This document shows positions 1 to 5,966 of a stretch of 8,707 nt of DNA, in pieces. This stretch comes from Streptosporangiaceae bacterium (GTDB lineage Bacteria; Actinomycetota; Actinomycetes; Streptosporangiales; Streptosporangiaceae). The DNA lies in contig JAICWX010000358.1 in NCBI GenBank assembly GCA_025934635.1, forward strand, positions 1 through 8,707. The letters are read 5' to 3'. Below the pieces are notes generated by a model. That model worked only from the letters and a program-made list of their open reading frames with translations. It was not told where the DNA came from and did no database searches. Numbering within the stretch: the first letter of the stretch is position 1; each line of letters begins with the position of its first letter. The position numbers and the translations under genes are program-made.

Positions 1-1
1 G

Positions 2-451
2 ATCGAGGCGGCGCGGGACGGGCGGGTCTCGTTCGTGGCGGTAGAGGTGGACGACCCCGGCGCGGGGGTGGTGTGCCGGCTCGACAGCGGCTCGCACTTC
101 GACTCGGCCAGCGTGGTCAAGGTGACGATCCTGGACGCGGCCGGGATGACGCACACCGGACTGGGCCCGGGCGCGGCGTGGGGACTGACCCGGATCACCG
201 CCGCCGACGGCTGGCTGCCGCTGGCCCCGCACCAGTGGCGGATCAACAGCCTGGGCGGGTTCACCGGGCACGGTGAGCGCTACAGCATCGTGGTACTGAG
301 CCAGGACAACCCGACCATGGCCTACGGGGTCGCCACCGTCGAGAGGATCGCCGAGGCGGTCAACCGCGACCTGAACCCCGGCGCGGTCGCGCGCGTCCCG
401 GCCACCGTGCTCTCCCGGGCGCAGCAGGCGCCGGACGAGACGCTCCCTTAG
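2..451 (+). CDS. Class A beta-lactamase-like serine hydrolase, 3' part, apparently internally deleted
   Basis: The reading frame is open from the left edge, so the gene probably starts before the window; a GTG at 35 lies inside a strand-like stretch (VSFVAVEV) and is unlikely to be the start. The fragment has the nucleophile motif S-V-V-K (Ser codon 110-112, Lys 119-121) in the context DSASVVKVTIL, and ends like the actinobacterial serine hydrolase (beta-lactamase class A) family: WRINSLGGFTGHG, VVLSQDNPTMAYG, then an amphipathic helix and DLNPG. In that family, as I recall it, about 60 residues carrying the S-D-N motif sit between VTIL and AGMT, and about 45 more, ending in a K-x-G motif, precede GWLPL. 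Here VTIL runs straight into DAAGMT and ITAAD straight into GWLPL. Both losses keep the frame. The product would lack two of the three catalytic motifs, so it is probably inactive, or a decaying gene. Its TAG stop overlaps the stop of the convergent gene. No link to sterol metabolism is evident. Confidence 0.7.
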   Translation: MEAARDGRVSFVAVEVDDPGAGVVCRLDSGSHFDSASVVKVTILDAAGMTHTGLGPGAAWGLTRITAADGWLPLAPHQWRINSLGGFTGHGERYSIVVLSQDNPTMAYGVATVERIAEAVNRDLNPGAVARVPATVLSRAQQAPDETLP

Positions 452-1488
452 GAACTCACCAGCTCGGCGAGCTTTTCCAGGTAACGGGGGTCGCAGTTGA
501 GGGAGAACGTGGTGAGGACGGTGTCTTTCCAGCGCTGGAGTTCGTCGGCGACCTTGGCCCAGGAGCCGACCAGGGCGACGTCCTCGACGAGCTTGGTGGG
601 CACGGCCGCGATTGCGCTTTTCTTGTCGCCGGCCAGGTAGAAATCCTGGATCTGGCGGGCCTGGGCTTCGTAGCCCATGCGGGCGAATACCTCGTAGTGG
701 AAGTTGACATCGCGGGCGCCCATCCCGCCGATATACAGAGCAAGGGTGGGCCGGACGAAATCGGCCGCCCGTTCGGTATCGTCGTCGATGATGATCGCTA
801 TCGGGCCACCCACGACGTCGAACGTGGCACGGGAATGGCGGGCGCCGGGGCGGGCGAAACCCTCGTCCAGGGCTTTCGCGTAGAAATCGTTCATGGCCGG
901 CGAGAAGAAGATGACGTTCCAGCCGTCGGCGATCTCGGCCCCCAGCGCCACGTTCTTGGGACCCTCGGCGCCGAGGTAGACGGGGATCTCGGTGCGGTAG
1001 GGGTGCAGGATCGAGCGCAGTGGCTTGCCGAGGCCGGTGGCGCCCTTCCCGGCGGGGAGCGGCAGCTGGTAGTGCTGGCCGTCGTAGGCGACCGGCTCGC
1101 CGCGGGCGATGACCTTCCGGAGGATGTCGATGTACTCGCGGGTGCGCTCCAGCGGGCGCGGGTAGGGCTGGCCGTACCAGCCCTCGACCACCTGGGGGTT
1201 GCTGGTGCCGACGCCGAGCAGGACCCGGCCCTGGGTGAGGTGGTCCATCGTCATCGCGGTCATGGCCAGGGTGACGGGCGGGCGGGCCGAGAGCTGGGAG
1301 ACGGCCGTGCCCAGCTGGATCCGGGCGGTGCGTGAGCCCCACCAGGCCAGCGGGGTCCAGGCGTCGCTGCCGTAGGCTTCGGCGGTCCACATCTGGTCGA
1401 TGCCGATCCGCTCGGCGGTCTCGAACAGCTCGGGCGCGCCAGCGGGCGGGCCGGCCGACCAGTAGCCGGCCGCGACGGAGGTCCTCAT
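448..1488 (-). CDS. LLM-class (luciferase-like) F420-dependent oxidoreductase, Rv3520c family
   Basis: The product is a 346-residue TIM-barrel oxidoreductase of the bacterial luciferase-like superfamily, soluble, probably using F420 (FMN possible). Recognisable segments are GYW near residues 8-10, AEAYGSDAWTPLAWWGS (36-52), LGTAVSQLSARPP (59-71), DHLTQGRVLLGVG (82-94), VEGWYGQPYPRPLERTREY (101-119), LGAEGPKNVALGAEIADGW (172-190) and LYIGGMGARDVNFH (251-264). These fit the M. tuberculosis Rv3520c family (about 347 aa), whose gene lies in the cholesterol catabolism region; its substrate is not known. The ATG at 1486-1488 is supported by a GGGAGA ribosome site (1502-1497) 8 nt upstream. It is the last gene of the fadD19 operon, 22 bp after the preceding stop. 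Its TAA overlaps the stop of the convergent hydrolase gene. The family call is firm; the cofactor and the steroid role are inferred from family and neighbours. Confidence 0.88.
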   Translation of the reverse strand: MRTSVAAGYWSAGPPAGAPELFETAERIGIDQMWTAEAYGSDAWTPLAWWGSRTARIQLGTAVSQLSARPPVTLAMTAMTMDHLTQGRVLLGVGTSNPQVVEGWYGQPYPRPLERTREYIDILRKVIARGEPVAYDGQHYQLPLPAGKGATGLGKPLRSILHPYRTEIPVYLGAEGPKNVALGAEIADGWNVIFFSPAMNDFYAKALDEGFARPGARHSRATFDVVGGPIAIIIDDDTERAADFVRPTLALYIGGMGARDVNFHYEVFARMGYEAQARQIQDFYLAGDKKSAIAAVPTKLVEDVALVGSWAKVADELQRWKDTVLTTFSLNCDPRYLEKLAELVSS

Positions 1489-1496
1489 AAGATCAT

Positions 1497-1502
1497 TCTC
1501 CC
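1497..1502 (-). promoter_or_regulatory. Ribosome binding site of the LLM oxidoreductase gene
   Basis: GGGAGA on the minus strand, 8 nt before the ATG at 1488 and inside the 22-bp gap after the upstream stop. It supports this start and independent initiation within the operon. Confidence 0.6.
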
Positions 1503-1510
1503 AGGCCGCG

Positions 1511-2620
1511 TCATCCTAGGCCACGGAGCCGGTCCAGGGCCTGGGCGGTCTCGGCGATCAGGCCGGCCATCACGTCGGCGACCGGGCGGACCTCGTTCAT
1601 CCGGCCGATGATCTGCCCGGCGGGCATCGGCACCACGTCCGGCTGGCCGGACCGCATGAGGCGCTGATGGGCGTCGCTGACCAGCAGGTTCTGCAGGGGC
1701 ATGGGCAGTGGTTTGGGCGCCCCGGGCTCCTCCCAGGCGGCGGTCCAGCGGTTCTTCAGCAGCCGGGCGGGCTTGCCGCTGTAGATCCGGGACCGGACGG
1801 TGTCCGAGGAGGTGGCGTTCAGCAGCGCCTGCTGGACGGCGGGCGCCGCCGACAGCTGCTGGTATTCGGCGGTGACCAGCCAGGCCGAGCCCATCCAGGC
1901 CCCGGCCGCGCCGAGCGCGAGCGCCGCCGCGACCTGGCGGCCGCAGCCGATCCCGCCGGCGGCGAGGACGTGGGCCTGGCCGCCGACCGCGTCGACGACC
2001 TCGGGAACCAGGACCATGGTGCCGATCTCGCCGGTATGGCCGCCCGCCTCGTGGCCCTGGGCGACCACGATGTCGACGCCGTTGGCGACCTGGCGGCGGG
2101 CGTGCCCGGCCTTGCCGGCCAGCGCGGCGACCAGCATGCCGCGGGCGTGGGCGGCGGCGATGACGTCGGGCGGCGGCGAGCCGAGGGCGTTCGCGATCAG
2201 GGCGGCCGGGTGGGCCAGCGCGACCTCGACGTGCTTGCGGGCCACCGAGTGCAGCCAGCCGAGCACCCCGTCGCCGGCCTGCGTGTCGTCCGGCAGCGGC
2301 GGTACGCCCAGCCGGAGCAGGGTCTGCTCGACGAAGGCCTTGTGCTGATCGGGGATGAGCTGGCCGAGGTCGGTGGCCGCGCCCTCGGTCGGGACGGTGG
2401 CCGGCATGACCACGTCGATGCCGTACGGGCGGCCGCCGGTGTTCTCGTCCATCCAGGTCAGCACGGCGTCGAGGTCGGCCGGGTCGTTGAAGCGGACGCA
2501 GCCGAGCACGCCCAGTCCGCCGGCCCGGCTGACCGCCGCGGCCACGTGCTCGGACGGGGTGAAGCCGAAGAGGGGGTACTCGATGCCGAGCAGGTCGGCC
2601 AGGGGCGTCTTGAAGGTCAT
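1511..2620 (-). CDS. Nitronate monooxygenase / 2-nitropropane dioxygenase-like flavoprotein
   Basis: A 369-residue FMN-binding TIM-barrel protein of the NMO/2-nitropropane dioxygenase family. The N-terminus TPLADLLGIEYPLFGF (5-20) and SRAGGLGVLGC (31-41) are typical. QGHEAGGHTG (188-197) carries the conserved histidine, most likely His195, and LAAGGIGCGR (219-228) with GAAGAWMGSAW (237-247) form the FMN phosphate site. The usual PIVQAPM entry is replaced by PLFGFTPSEH, a subfamily marked in other bacteria by FAFSHCRDV. Family members oxidise nitronates, but relatives in steroid clusters (IpdC, Rv3553) act on steroid CoA esters, so a flavin-dependent redox step on a sterol intermediate is plausible here and unproven. 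The start is chosen at the ATG whose bases overlap the upstream TGA (ATGA, 2620-2617), which implies translational coupling. A longer frame upstream only overlaps the ligase gene. It is the middle gene of the operon. Confidence 0.87.
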   Translation of the reverse strand: MTFKTPLADLLGIEYPLFGFTPSEHVAAAVSRAGGLGVLGCVRFNDPADLDAVLTWMDENTGGRPYGIDVVMPATVPTEGAATDLGQLIPDQHKAFVEQTLLRLGVPPLPDDTQAGDGVLGWLHSVARKHVEVALAHPAALIANALGSPPPDVIAAAHARGMLVAALAGKAGHARRQVANGVDIVVAQGHEAGGHTGEIGTMVLVPEVVDAVGGQAHVLAAGGIGCGRQVAAALALGAAGAWMGSAWLVTAEYQQLSAAPAVQQALLNATSSDTVRSRIYSGKPARLLKNRWTAAWEEPGAPKPLPMPLQNLLVSDAHQRLMRSGQPDVVPMPAGQIIGRMNEVRPVADVMAGLIAETAQALDRLRGLG

Positions 2621-4185
2621 TTCTGCACGCCCAGCGCGGGGTCGTGGGCTTCGGCGTAGGCGCGGGCCCAGCCGTAGTCGGCCTTGCCGGAGACGGTGCG
2701 GCCGACGGAATCCACGAACCAGATGGTGCGCGGCGCCTTGTAGCCGGCCAGCTGGCCGTGCACATGCGCCTGCAGCGCGGCGGCGTCCGCGGTGGCGCCG
2801 GGCCGCAGCTGGACCAGCGCGGCCACCCGCTGGCCGAGGCGGTCGTCGGGCACGCCGAGAACCAGCGCGTCGAACACGTCCGGGTGCGACTTCAGCGCGC
2901 CCTCGACTTCCTCCGGGAAGACCTTCTCGCCGCCGGTGTTCACGCACGTGTTGCCGCGGCCGAGGAGGGTGATGGTGCCGTCGGTCTCGACCCGCGCCCA
3001 GTCGCCGGGCACCGCGTACCGCCTGCCGTCCACCTCGGTGAACATCTCGGCGGTCCTGGCCGGGTCCTTGTAGTAGCCGAGCGGGATGTGGCCGCCGCGT
3101 GCCATCTTGCCGGTCTCCCCCGGTCCGCAGACGCGTCCGGCTTCGCTGATGACGATAACCTCGGGTCCGGCCGTGACCGTGGGACCGCCCCGGTGCTCGC
3201 CGCCCGCGCTGTGCAGCGCCATGCCGGTGAAGCCGGTCTCGGTCGAGCCGATCGCCTCGGTGAGGAACACGTTGGGCAGCGCCCGGGTGACCGCGTCCTT
3301 GACCGCGGGCGAGAACAGCGCGGCGGTGGTGTTCAGGTTGATCAGCGAGGACGTGTCATAGCTGCCCGCCGCCAGCGCTTCCATCAGCGGCCTGGCCATC
3401 GCGTCGCCGATGACCGACAGCGTGTTGACCCGGTGCTTTTCCACCGCGGCCCAGAGCGCGTCCGGATCGAACTTCGGCATGATCACGGCCGTGTCCCCGG
3501 CGAACAGGCAGCCCAGCGTGGCCACCATGGCGGCGCCGTGGATGAGCGGCGCGGGCGCCATCCGGACCAGGGCGGTCCCCTCGGCGCCCTTGCGGGACTG
3601 GGCCCACTCATCAGCCAGCGGCTCGCCGGTGAGGAAGTCGATGCCGCCCGCGAGGGTGCGCCAGATGTCCTCGTGGCGCCACATGACGCCCTTCGGGTAC
3701 CCGGTGGTGCCGCCGGTGTAGATGATGTAGACGTCGTCGGCGCTGCGCGGGCCGAAGTCACGGACTCCGTCAGCGGCCGCGATGGCCTCGTCGAGGTTGC
3801 CGCCGATCGTCACCCGCGGCAGTCCGGGCGGCGCCACCGCGTCCACGATCTCGGCCAGGTCCTGGTCGTGCACGAGGGCCGCCAGGTCGCCGTCCCGCAG
3901 GTGGTAGGCCAGTTCGCCGGCCAGGTAGCGGTAGTTGATGTTGATGGTGACGGCACGGAGCTTGATGACCGCGAGCAGCGTTTCCACGGCCGCGACGGAA
4001 TTGCGGGCATAGAGCCCGACGTGGTCGCCGGCCCTGACTCCCTGCGCGGCCAGGTGGTGGGCCAGGCGATTCGCCTCGTCCTCGAGCCCGGCGTAGGTGA
4101 GCTGACGGTCGCCGCAGATCAGCGCGACCCGCTCGGGGAAAGCGTCGACGGCATGCTCGAACAAGTCGGCCATGTTCAGTGCCAT
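2617..4185 (-). CDS. fadD19: FadD19-like steroid side-chain acyl-CoA ligase
   Basis: A 522-residue adenylate-forming enzyme that would activate a sterol side-chain carboxylate with ATP and CoA. Core motifs are all present: A3 loop YTGGTTGYPKG (156-166), A5 EAIGSTETG (310-318), A7 VPGD (392-395), A8 LLGRGNTCVNTGGEKVFPEEVE (residues 407-428, with Arg410), and the catalytic lysine Lys501 in SGKADY. The start NMADLFEHAVDAFPERVALICGD, the MWRHEDI block (168-174) and GDAMARPL (260-267) closely recall M. tuberculosis FadD19 (Rv3515c). That enzyme acts on C8 sterol side chains, and its Rhodococcus counterpart is essential for C-24-branched sterols. It is divergent from echA19, as in M. tuberculosis. 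No ribosome site precedes the ATG; instead a -10-like TAGTTT lies 6 nt before it, which suggests a leaderless mRNA. Downstream it overlaps the flavoprotein gene by 4 bp. The ligase call is near certain and the FadD19 orthology strong. Confidence 0.9.
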   Translation of the reverse strand: MALNMADLFEHAVDAFPERVALICGDRQLTYAGLEDEANRLAHHLAAQGVRAGDHVGLYARNSVAAVETLLAVIKLRAVTININYRYLAGELAYHLRDGDLAALVHDQDLAEIVDAVAPPGLPRVTIGGNLDEAIAAADGVRDFGPRSADDVYIIYTGGTTGYPKGVMWRHEDIWRTLAGGIDFLTGEPLADEWAQSRKGAEGTALVRMAPAPLIHGAAMVATLGCLFAGDTAVIMPKFDPDALWAAVEKHRVNTLSVIGDAMARPLMEALAAGSYDTSSLINLNTTAALFSPAVKDAVTRALPNVFLTEAIGSTETGFTGMALHSAGGEHRGGPTVTAGPEVIVISEAGRVCGPGETGKMARGGHIPLGYYKDPARTAEMFTEVDGRRYAVPGDWARVETDGTITLLGRGNTCVNTGGEKVFPEEVEGALKSHPDVFDALVLGVPDDRLGQRVAALVQLRPGATADAAALQAHVHGQLAGYKAPRTIWFVDSVGRTVSGKADYGWARAYAEAHDPALGVQK

Positions 4186-4191
4186 GGGTCG

Positions 4192-4220
4192 AAACTAGAA
4201 CGTGTTACTGTTTTCAGCAA
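4192..4220 (-). promoter_or_regulatory. Putative leaderless promoter of the fadD19 operon
   Basis: On the minus strand TTGCTG (4220-4215) is followed after 17 nt by TAGTTT (4197-4192), then 6 nt to the ATG at 4185. This places the expected transcription start at or next to the A of ATG. No Shine-Dalgarno sequence lies in between. The promoter is inferred from hexamers and spacing only. Confidence 0.5.
4196..4209. promoter_or_regulatory. KstR-like operator between fadD19 and echA19 (imperfect)
   Basis: TAGAACGTGTTACT matches the KstR consensus TnnAACnnGTTnnA at all fixed bases except the last (T instead of A). One half-site is intact (TAGAAC) and the other is reduced to GTTACT. On the minus strand it covers the promoter spacer and the first two bases of the fadD19 -10. 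It lies 47 bp before the echA19 start, so one repressor site could control both genes, as reported for the M. tuberculosis KstR regulon. Confidence 0.65.
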
Positions 4221-4241
4221 GCCTTTCGGCCCGGCTGAGAC

Positions 4242-4247
4242 GAGGGA
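4242..4247 (+). promoter_or_regulatory. Ribosome binding site of echA19
   Basis: GAGGGA ends 8 nt before the ATG at 4256. It fixes the start of echA19 and shows that this gene, unlike its divergent neighbour, has a normal leader. Confidence 0.65.
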
Positions 4248-4255
4248 AATCTGGT

Positions 4256-5047
4256 ATGACCGAGGAGCCGCATGCGCTCATCGAGCGCCGGGACCATGTG
4301 CTGATCGTCACGATGAACCGCCCGGCCGCGCGCAACGCGCTGAGCGGCCCGATGCTCGAGCTGATGCGCCGGGCCTGGGACACGGTCGACGCCGACCCCG
4401 GTATCCGGGCCTGCGTGCTGACCGGGGCGGGCGGGTCGTTCTGCGCCGGGGCCGACCTCAAGGCGATGACCCGCTCGCATCCGGGCGACCAGTTCCGCGG
4501 CGGGGGCATGGACCTGTCGGTGATCGAGTCGCTGCTCAAGGGACGCCGGCTGACCAAGCCGCTGATCGCCGCGGTGGAAGGGCCGGCCATCGCGGGCGGC
4601 ACCGAGATCCTGCAGGCGTGTGACATCAGGGTGGCGGGTGAGAGCGCCCGGTTCGGCGTGTCCGAGGCGCGCTGGGGGCTGTTCCCGCTGGGCGGCTCCG
4701 CGGTCCGGCTGGTCCGGCAGATCCCCTACACGGTGGCGGCGGACCTGCTGCTGACCGGGCGGCACATCACCGCGGCGGAGGCGCTGTCCATCGGGCTGAT
4801 CGGCCACGTCGTCCCGGACGGGCAGGCGCTGGACCGGGCTCTTTCGATCGCGGCGGCGATCGCGGCCAACGGGCCGGTCGCGGTGCGGGCGATCCTGCAG
4901 GTCATCCGGGATACCGAGGGGATGCCGGAGAACGAGGCGTTCGCGCTCGAGGCCAAGGCGGGCATGGCCGTGTTCGGCAGCGAGGACGCCAAGGAGGGCC
5001 CGCGCGCGTTCGCCGAGAAGCGGCGCCCTGTTTTCAAGGACAGCTGA
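4256..5047 (+). CDS. echA19: EchA19-type enoyl-CoA hydratase (crotonase family)
   Basis: A 263-residue crotonase-fold enzyme, the same length as I recall for M. tuberculosis EchA19 (Rv3516), which hydrates a steroid side-chain enoyl-CoA in cholesterol beta-oxidation. The oxyanion-hole segments are CAGADLKA (63-70) and GPAIAGG (109-115). The two catalytic glutamates of true hydratases are present as Glu117 (GGTE) and Glu137 (GVSE), so hydratase activity is expected. [20 protein letters not shown] (93-112), RLVRQIPYT (151-159), [13 protein letters not shown] (164-176) and [10 protein letters not shown] (247-256) are near-identical to my memory of EchA19. The ATG at 4256 is chosen because of GAGGGA 8 nt upstream; the open frame runs further left without support. 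It is divergent from fadD19 across a KstR-like site. Arginines stand at positions 132 and 139, where M. tuberculosis EchA19 has lysines reported as succinylated. Confidence 0.93.
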   Translation: MTEEPHALIERRDHVLIVTMNRPAARNALSGPMLELMRRAWDTVDADPGIRACVLTGAGGSFCAGADLKAMTRSHPGDQFRGGGMDLSVIESLLKGRRLTKPLIAAVEGPAIAGGTEILQACDIRVAGESARFGVSEARWGLFPLGGSAVRLVRQIPYTVAADLLLTGRHITAAEALSIGLIGHVVPDGQALDRALSIAAAIAANGPVAVRAILQVIRDTEGMPENEAFALEAKAGMAVFGSEDAKEGPRAFAEKRRPVFKDS

Positions 5048-5061
5048 GCGTTCAAGAACCG

Positions 5062-5076
5062 CTGAGATTCACTCAG
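5062..5076. terminator. Weak hairpin between the convergent genes echA19 and DUF574
   Basis: CTGAG (5062-5066) and CTCAG (5072-5076) pair around a 5-nt loop, 15 nt after the echA19 stop and overlapping the last bases of the methyltransferase gene. The stem is only 5 bp and no T-run follows, so a terminator role is weakly supported. Confidence 0.2.
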
Positions 5077-5879
5077 GTCGTGCGGGCGACCACGACACAG
5101 TAGTAGGACTCCTCGGGGTTGGCCGGGAGCTCGTCACCGGGGTCGGGCCGCCACAGCGGCGGCCAGGTCAGGCCCGGCTCGATGATCTCCATCCCGGTGA
5201 CCAGCTCCCGGACCTGGGCCCGGGTGCGGACGTAGGCCGGGGTGGCCGACTCGTCGAAGACCCGCTCCACGTCGTTGACCTCGGGCACCGTGTCGGGCGT
5301 GGCGTGCGAGATGGCCACGTGGCTGCCGGCCGGGAACGGGGCCAGCAGCCTGGCGATGATCCCGGCCGGGTCGGCCTCGGAGGCCACGAAGTGCAGGATG
5401 GACAGGAACATCAGGGCGACCGGCTGGTCGAAGTCGATCAGCTCGCGCAGGGCGGGGTCGGCCAGGATCTTGTCCGGCTCGAGCATGTCCTGGGCGATGA
5501 TCGCGGTACCCGGCACGCCGTGCAGCATGCTGCGGGCATGCGCCAGCACGATCGGGTCGTGGTCCACGTACACCACCCGCGATCGGCGGTCCTCGGCCAG
5601 CGCGACCTCGTGGGTGTTCCCGGCCGAGGGCAGGCCGGCCCCGACATCGATGATCTGCCTGATGCCGGCCTCGTGGACCAGGTAGCGGACCACCCGGCGC
5701 AGGTAAGCCCGGTTCCACCGCACCGCCAGCCGCACGTTCGGCAGCTGGGCGATCATCGACTCGCCGACCGCGCGGTCGGCCGGGTAGTTGTCCTTGCCGC
5801 CGAGCAGGTAGTCGTAGATCCGCGCCACGCTCGGGATATCCGGCCGGAACGTGTCCCGCCAGTCCCCGTCGTAGGTCAC
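5073..5879 (-). CDS. SAM-dependent methyltransferase, DUF574 family (PF04672)
   Basis: A 268-residue Rossmann-fold methyltransferase of the DUF574 family, which is numerous in filamentous actinomycetes and has no agreed substrate. The family signature PSVARIYDYLLGGKDNYPADR (residues 16-36) opens the protein. SAM motif I is IDVGAGLPSAGNTHEVA (77-93), and the acidic strand is VVYVDHDPIVLAHA (102-115). ALMFLSILHFV (155-165) and GSHVAISHATPD (185-196) are the later family blocks. GTG at 5879 is preferred over an in-frame TTG at 5915: it gives the usual short lead before the signature, and a promoter-like pair ends 7 nt before it. It points against echA19 and lies in the same direction as the upstream ligase gene, 87 bp away, with a hairpin between. 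No KstR-like box precedes it, so it may be a bystander or act outside the sterol pathway. The family call is firm and the role unknown. Confidence 0.88.
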   Translation of the reverse strand: MTYDGDWRDTFRPDIPSVARIYDYLLGGKDNYPADRAVGESMIAQLPNVRLAVRWNRAYLRRVVRYLVHEAGIRQIIDVGAGLPSAGNTHEVALAEDRRSRVVYVDHDPIVLAHARSMLHGVPGTAIIAQDMLEPDKILADPALRELIDFDQPVALMFLSILHFVASEADPAGIIARLLAPFPAGSHVAISHATPDTVPEVNDVERVFDESATPAYVRTRAQVRELVTGMEIIEPGLTWPPLWRPDPGDELPANPEESYYCVVVARTT

Positions 5880-5886
5880 AAGGCAC

Positions 5887-5915
5887 AATATCCCATGTTG
5901 CGATTCGCAGATCAA
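5887..5915 (-). promoter_or_regulatory. Putative promoter of the DUF574 gene
   Basis: On the minus strand TTGATC (5915-5910) is followed after exactly 17 nt by GATATT (5892-5887), then 7 nt to the GTG at 5879. Each hexamer matches its consensus at 4 of 6 bases. It would give a leaderless or nearly leaderless mRNA. A weak GGGA lies 11 nt before the GTG. Confidence 0.4.
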
Positions 5916-5923
5916 GAAACCGT

Positions 5924-5942
5924 GATGGGGACAACTCCCATC
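5924..5942 (-). terminator. Hairpin after the second acyl-CoA ligase gene, possible terminator
   Basis: GATGGG (5924-5929) and CCCATC (5937-5942) form a 6-bp inverted repeat with a 7-nt loop, 24 nt after the ligase stop on the minus strand. Four bases later the minus strand reads TTTCTT, a short imperfect T-run. It could end the ligase transcript before the DUF574 promoter. An operator is the alternative. Confidence 0.35.
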
Positions 5943-5966
5943 GCTATCGCCCCGGATCGGCGGTCG

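Noticed and set aside
302..310. QDN as a substitute for the catalytic SDN motif in the serine hydrolase
   Set aside because: SQDNPTMAYG belongs to the conserved C-terminal strand and loop of the family, after the K-x-G position, and not to the SDN loop.
2621..2947. N-terminal extension of the NMO-like gene upstream of 2620
   Set aside because: The extra residues are arginine/alanine-rich and overlap the end of the FadD19-like gene. The family N-terminus begins exactly at the ATG of the ATGA overlap.
4206..4211. TACTGT as the echA19 -10 element
   Set aside because: It fits TAnnnT but has no partner -35 at 16-18 nt and overlaps the operator. The evidence is too thin to list as a feature.
2644..4623. 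Very long open frame (659 codons) on the plus strand opposite fadD19
   Set aside because: It is antisense to a clear ligase gene and continues into echA19. Its product is low-complexity (R, G, A, V, D-rich) without domains, as expected from GC-rich third positions.
5880..5915. TTG start for the DUF574 gene, adding 12 residues
   Set aside because: The extension lies over the promoter-like hexamers, has no ribosome site, and the family begins near the GTG at 5879.
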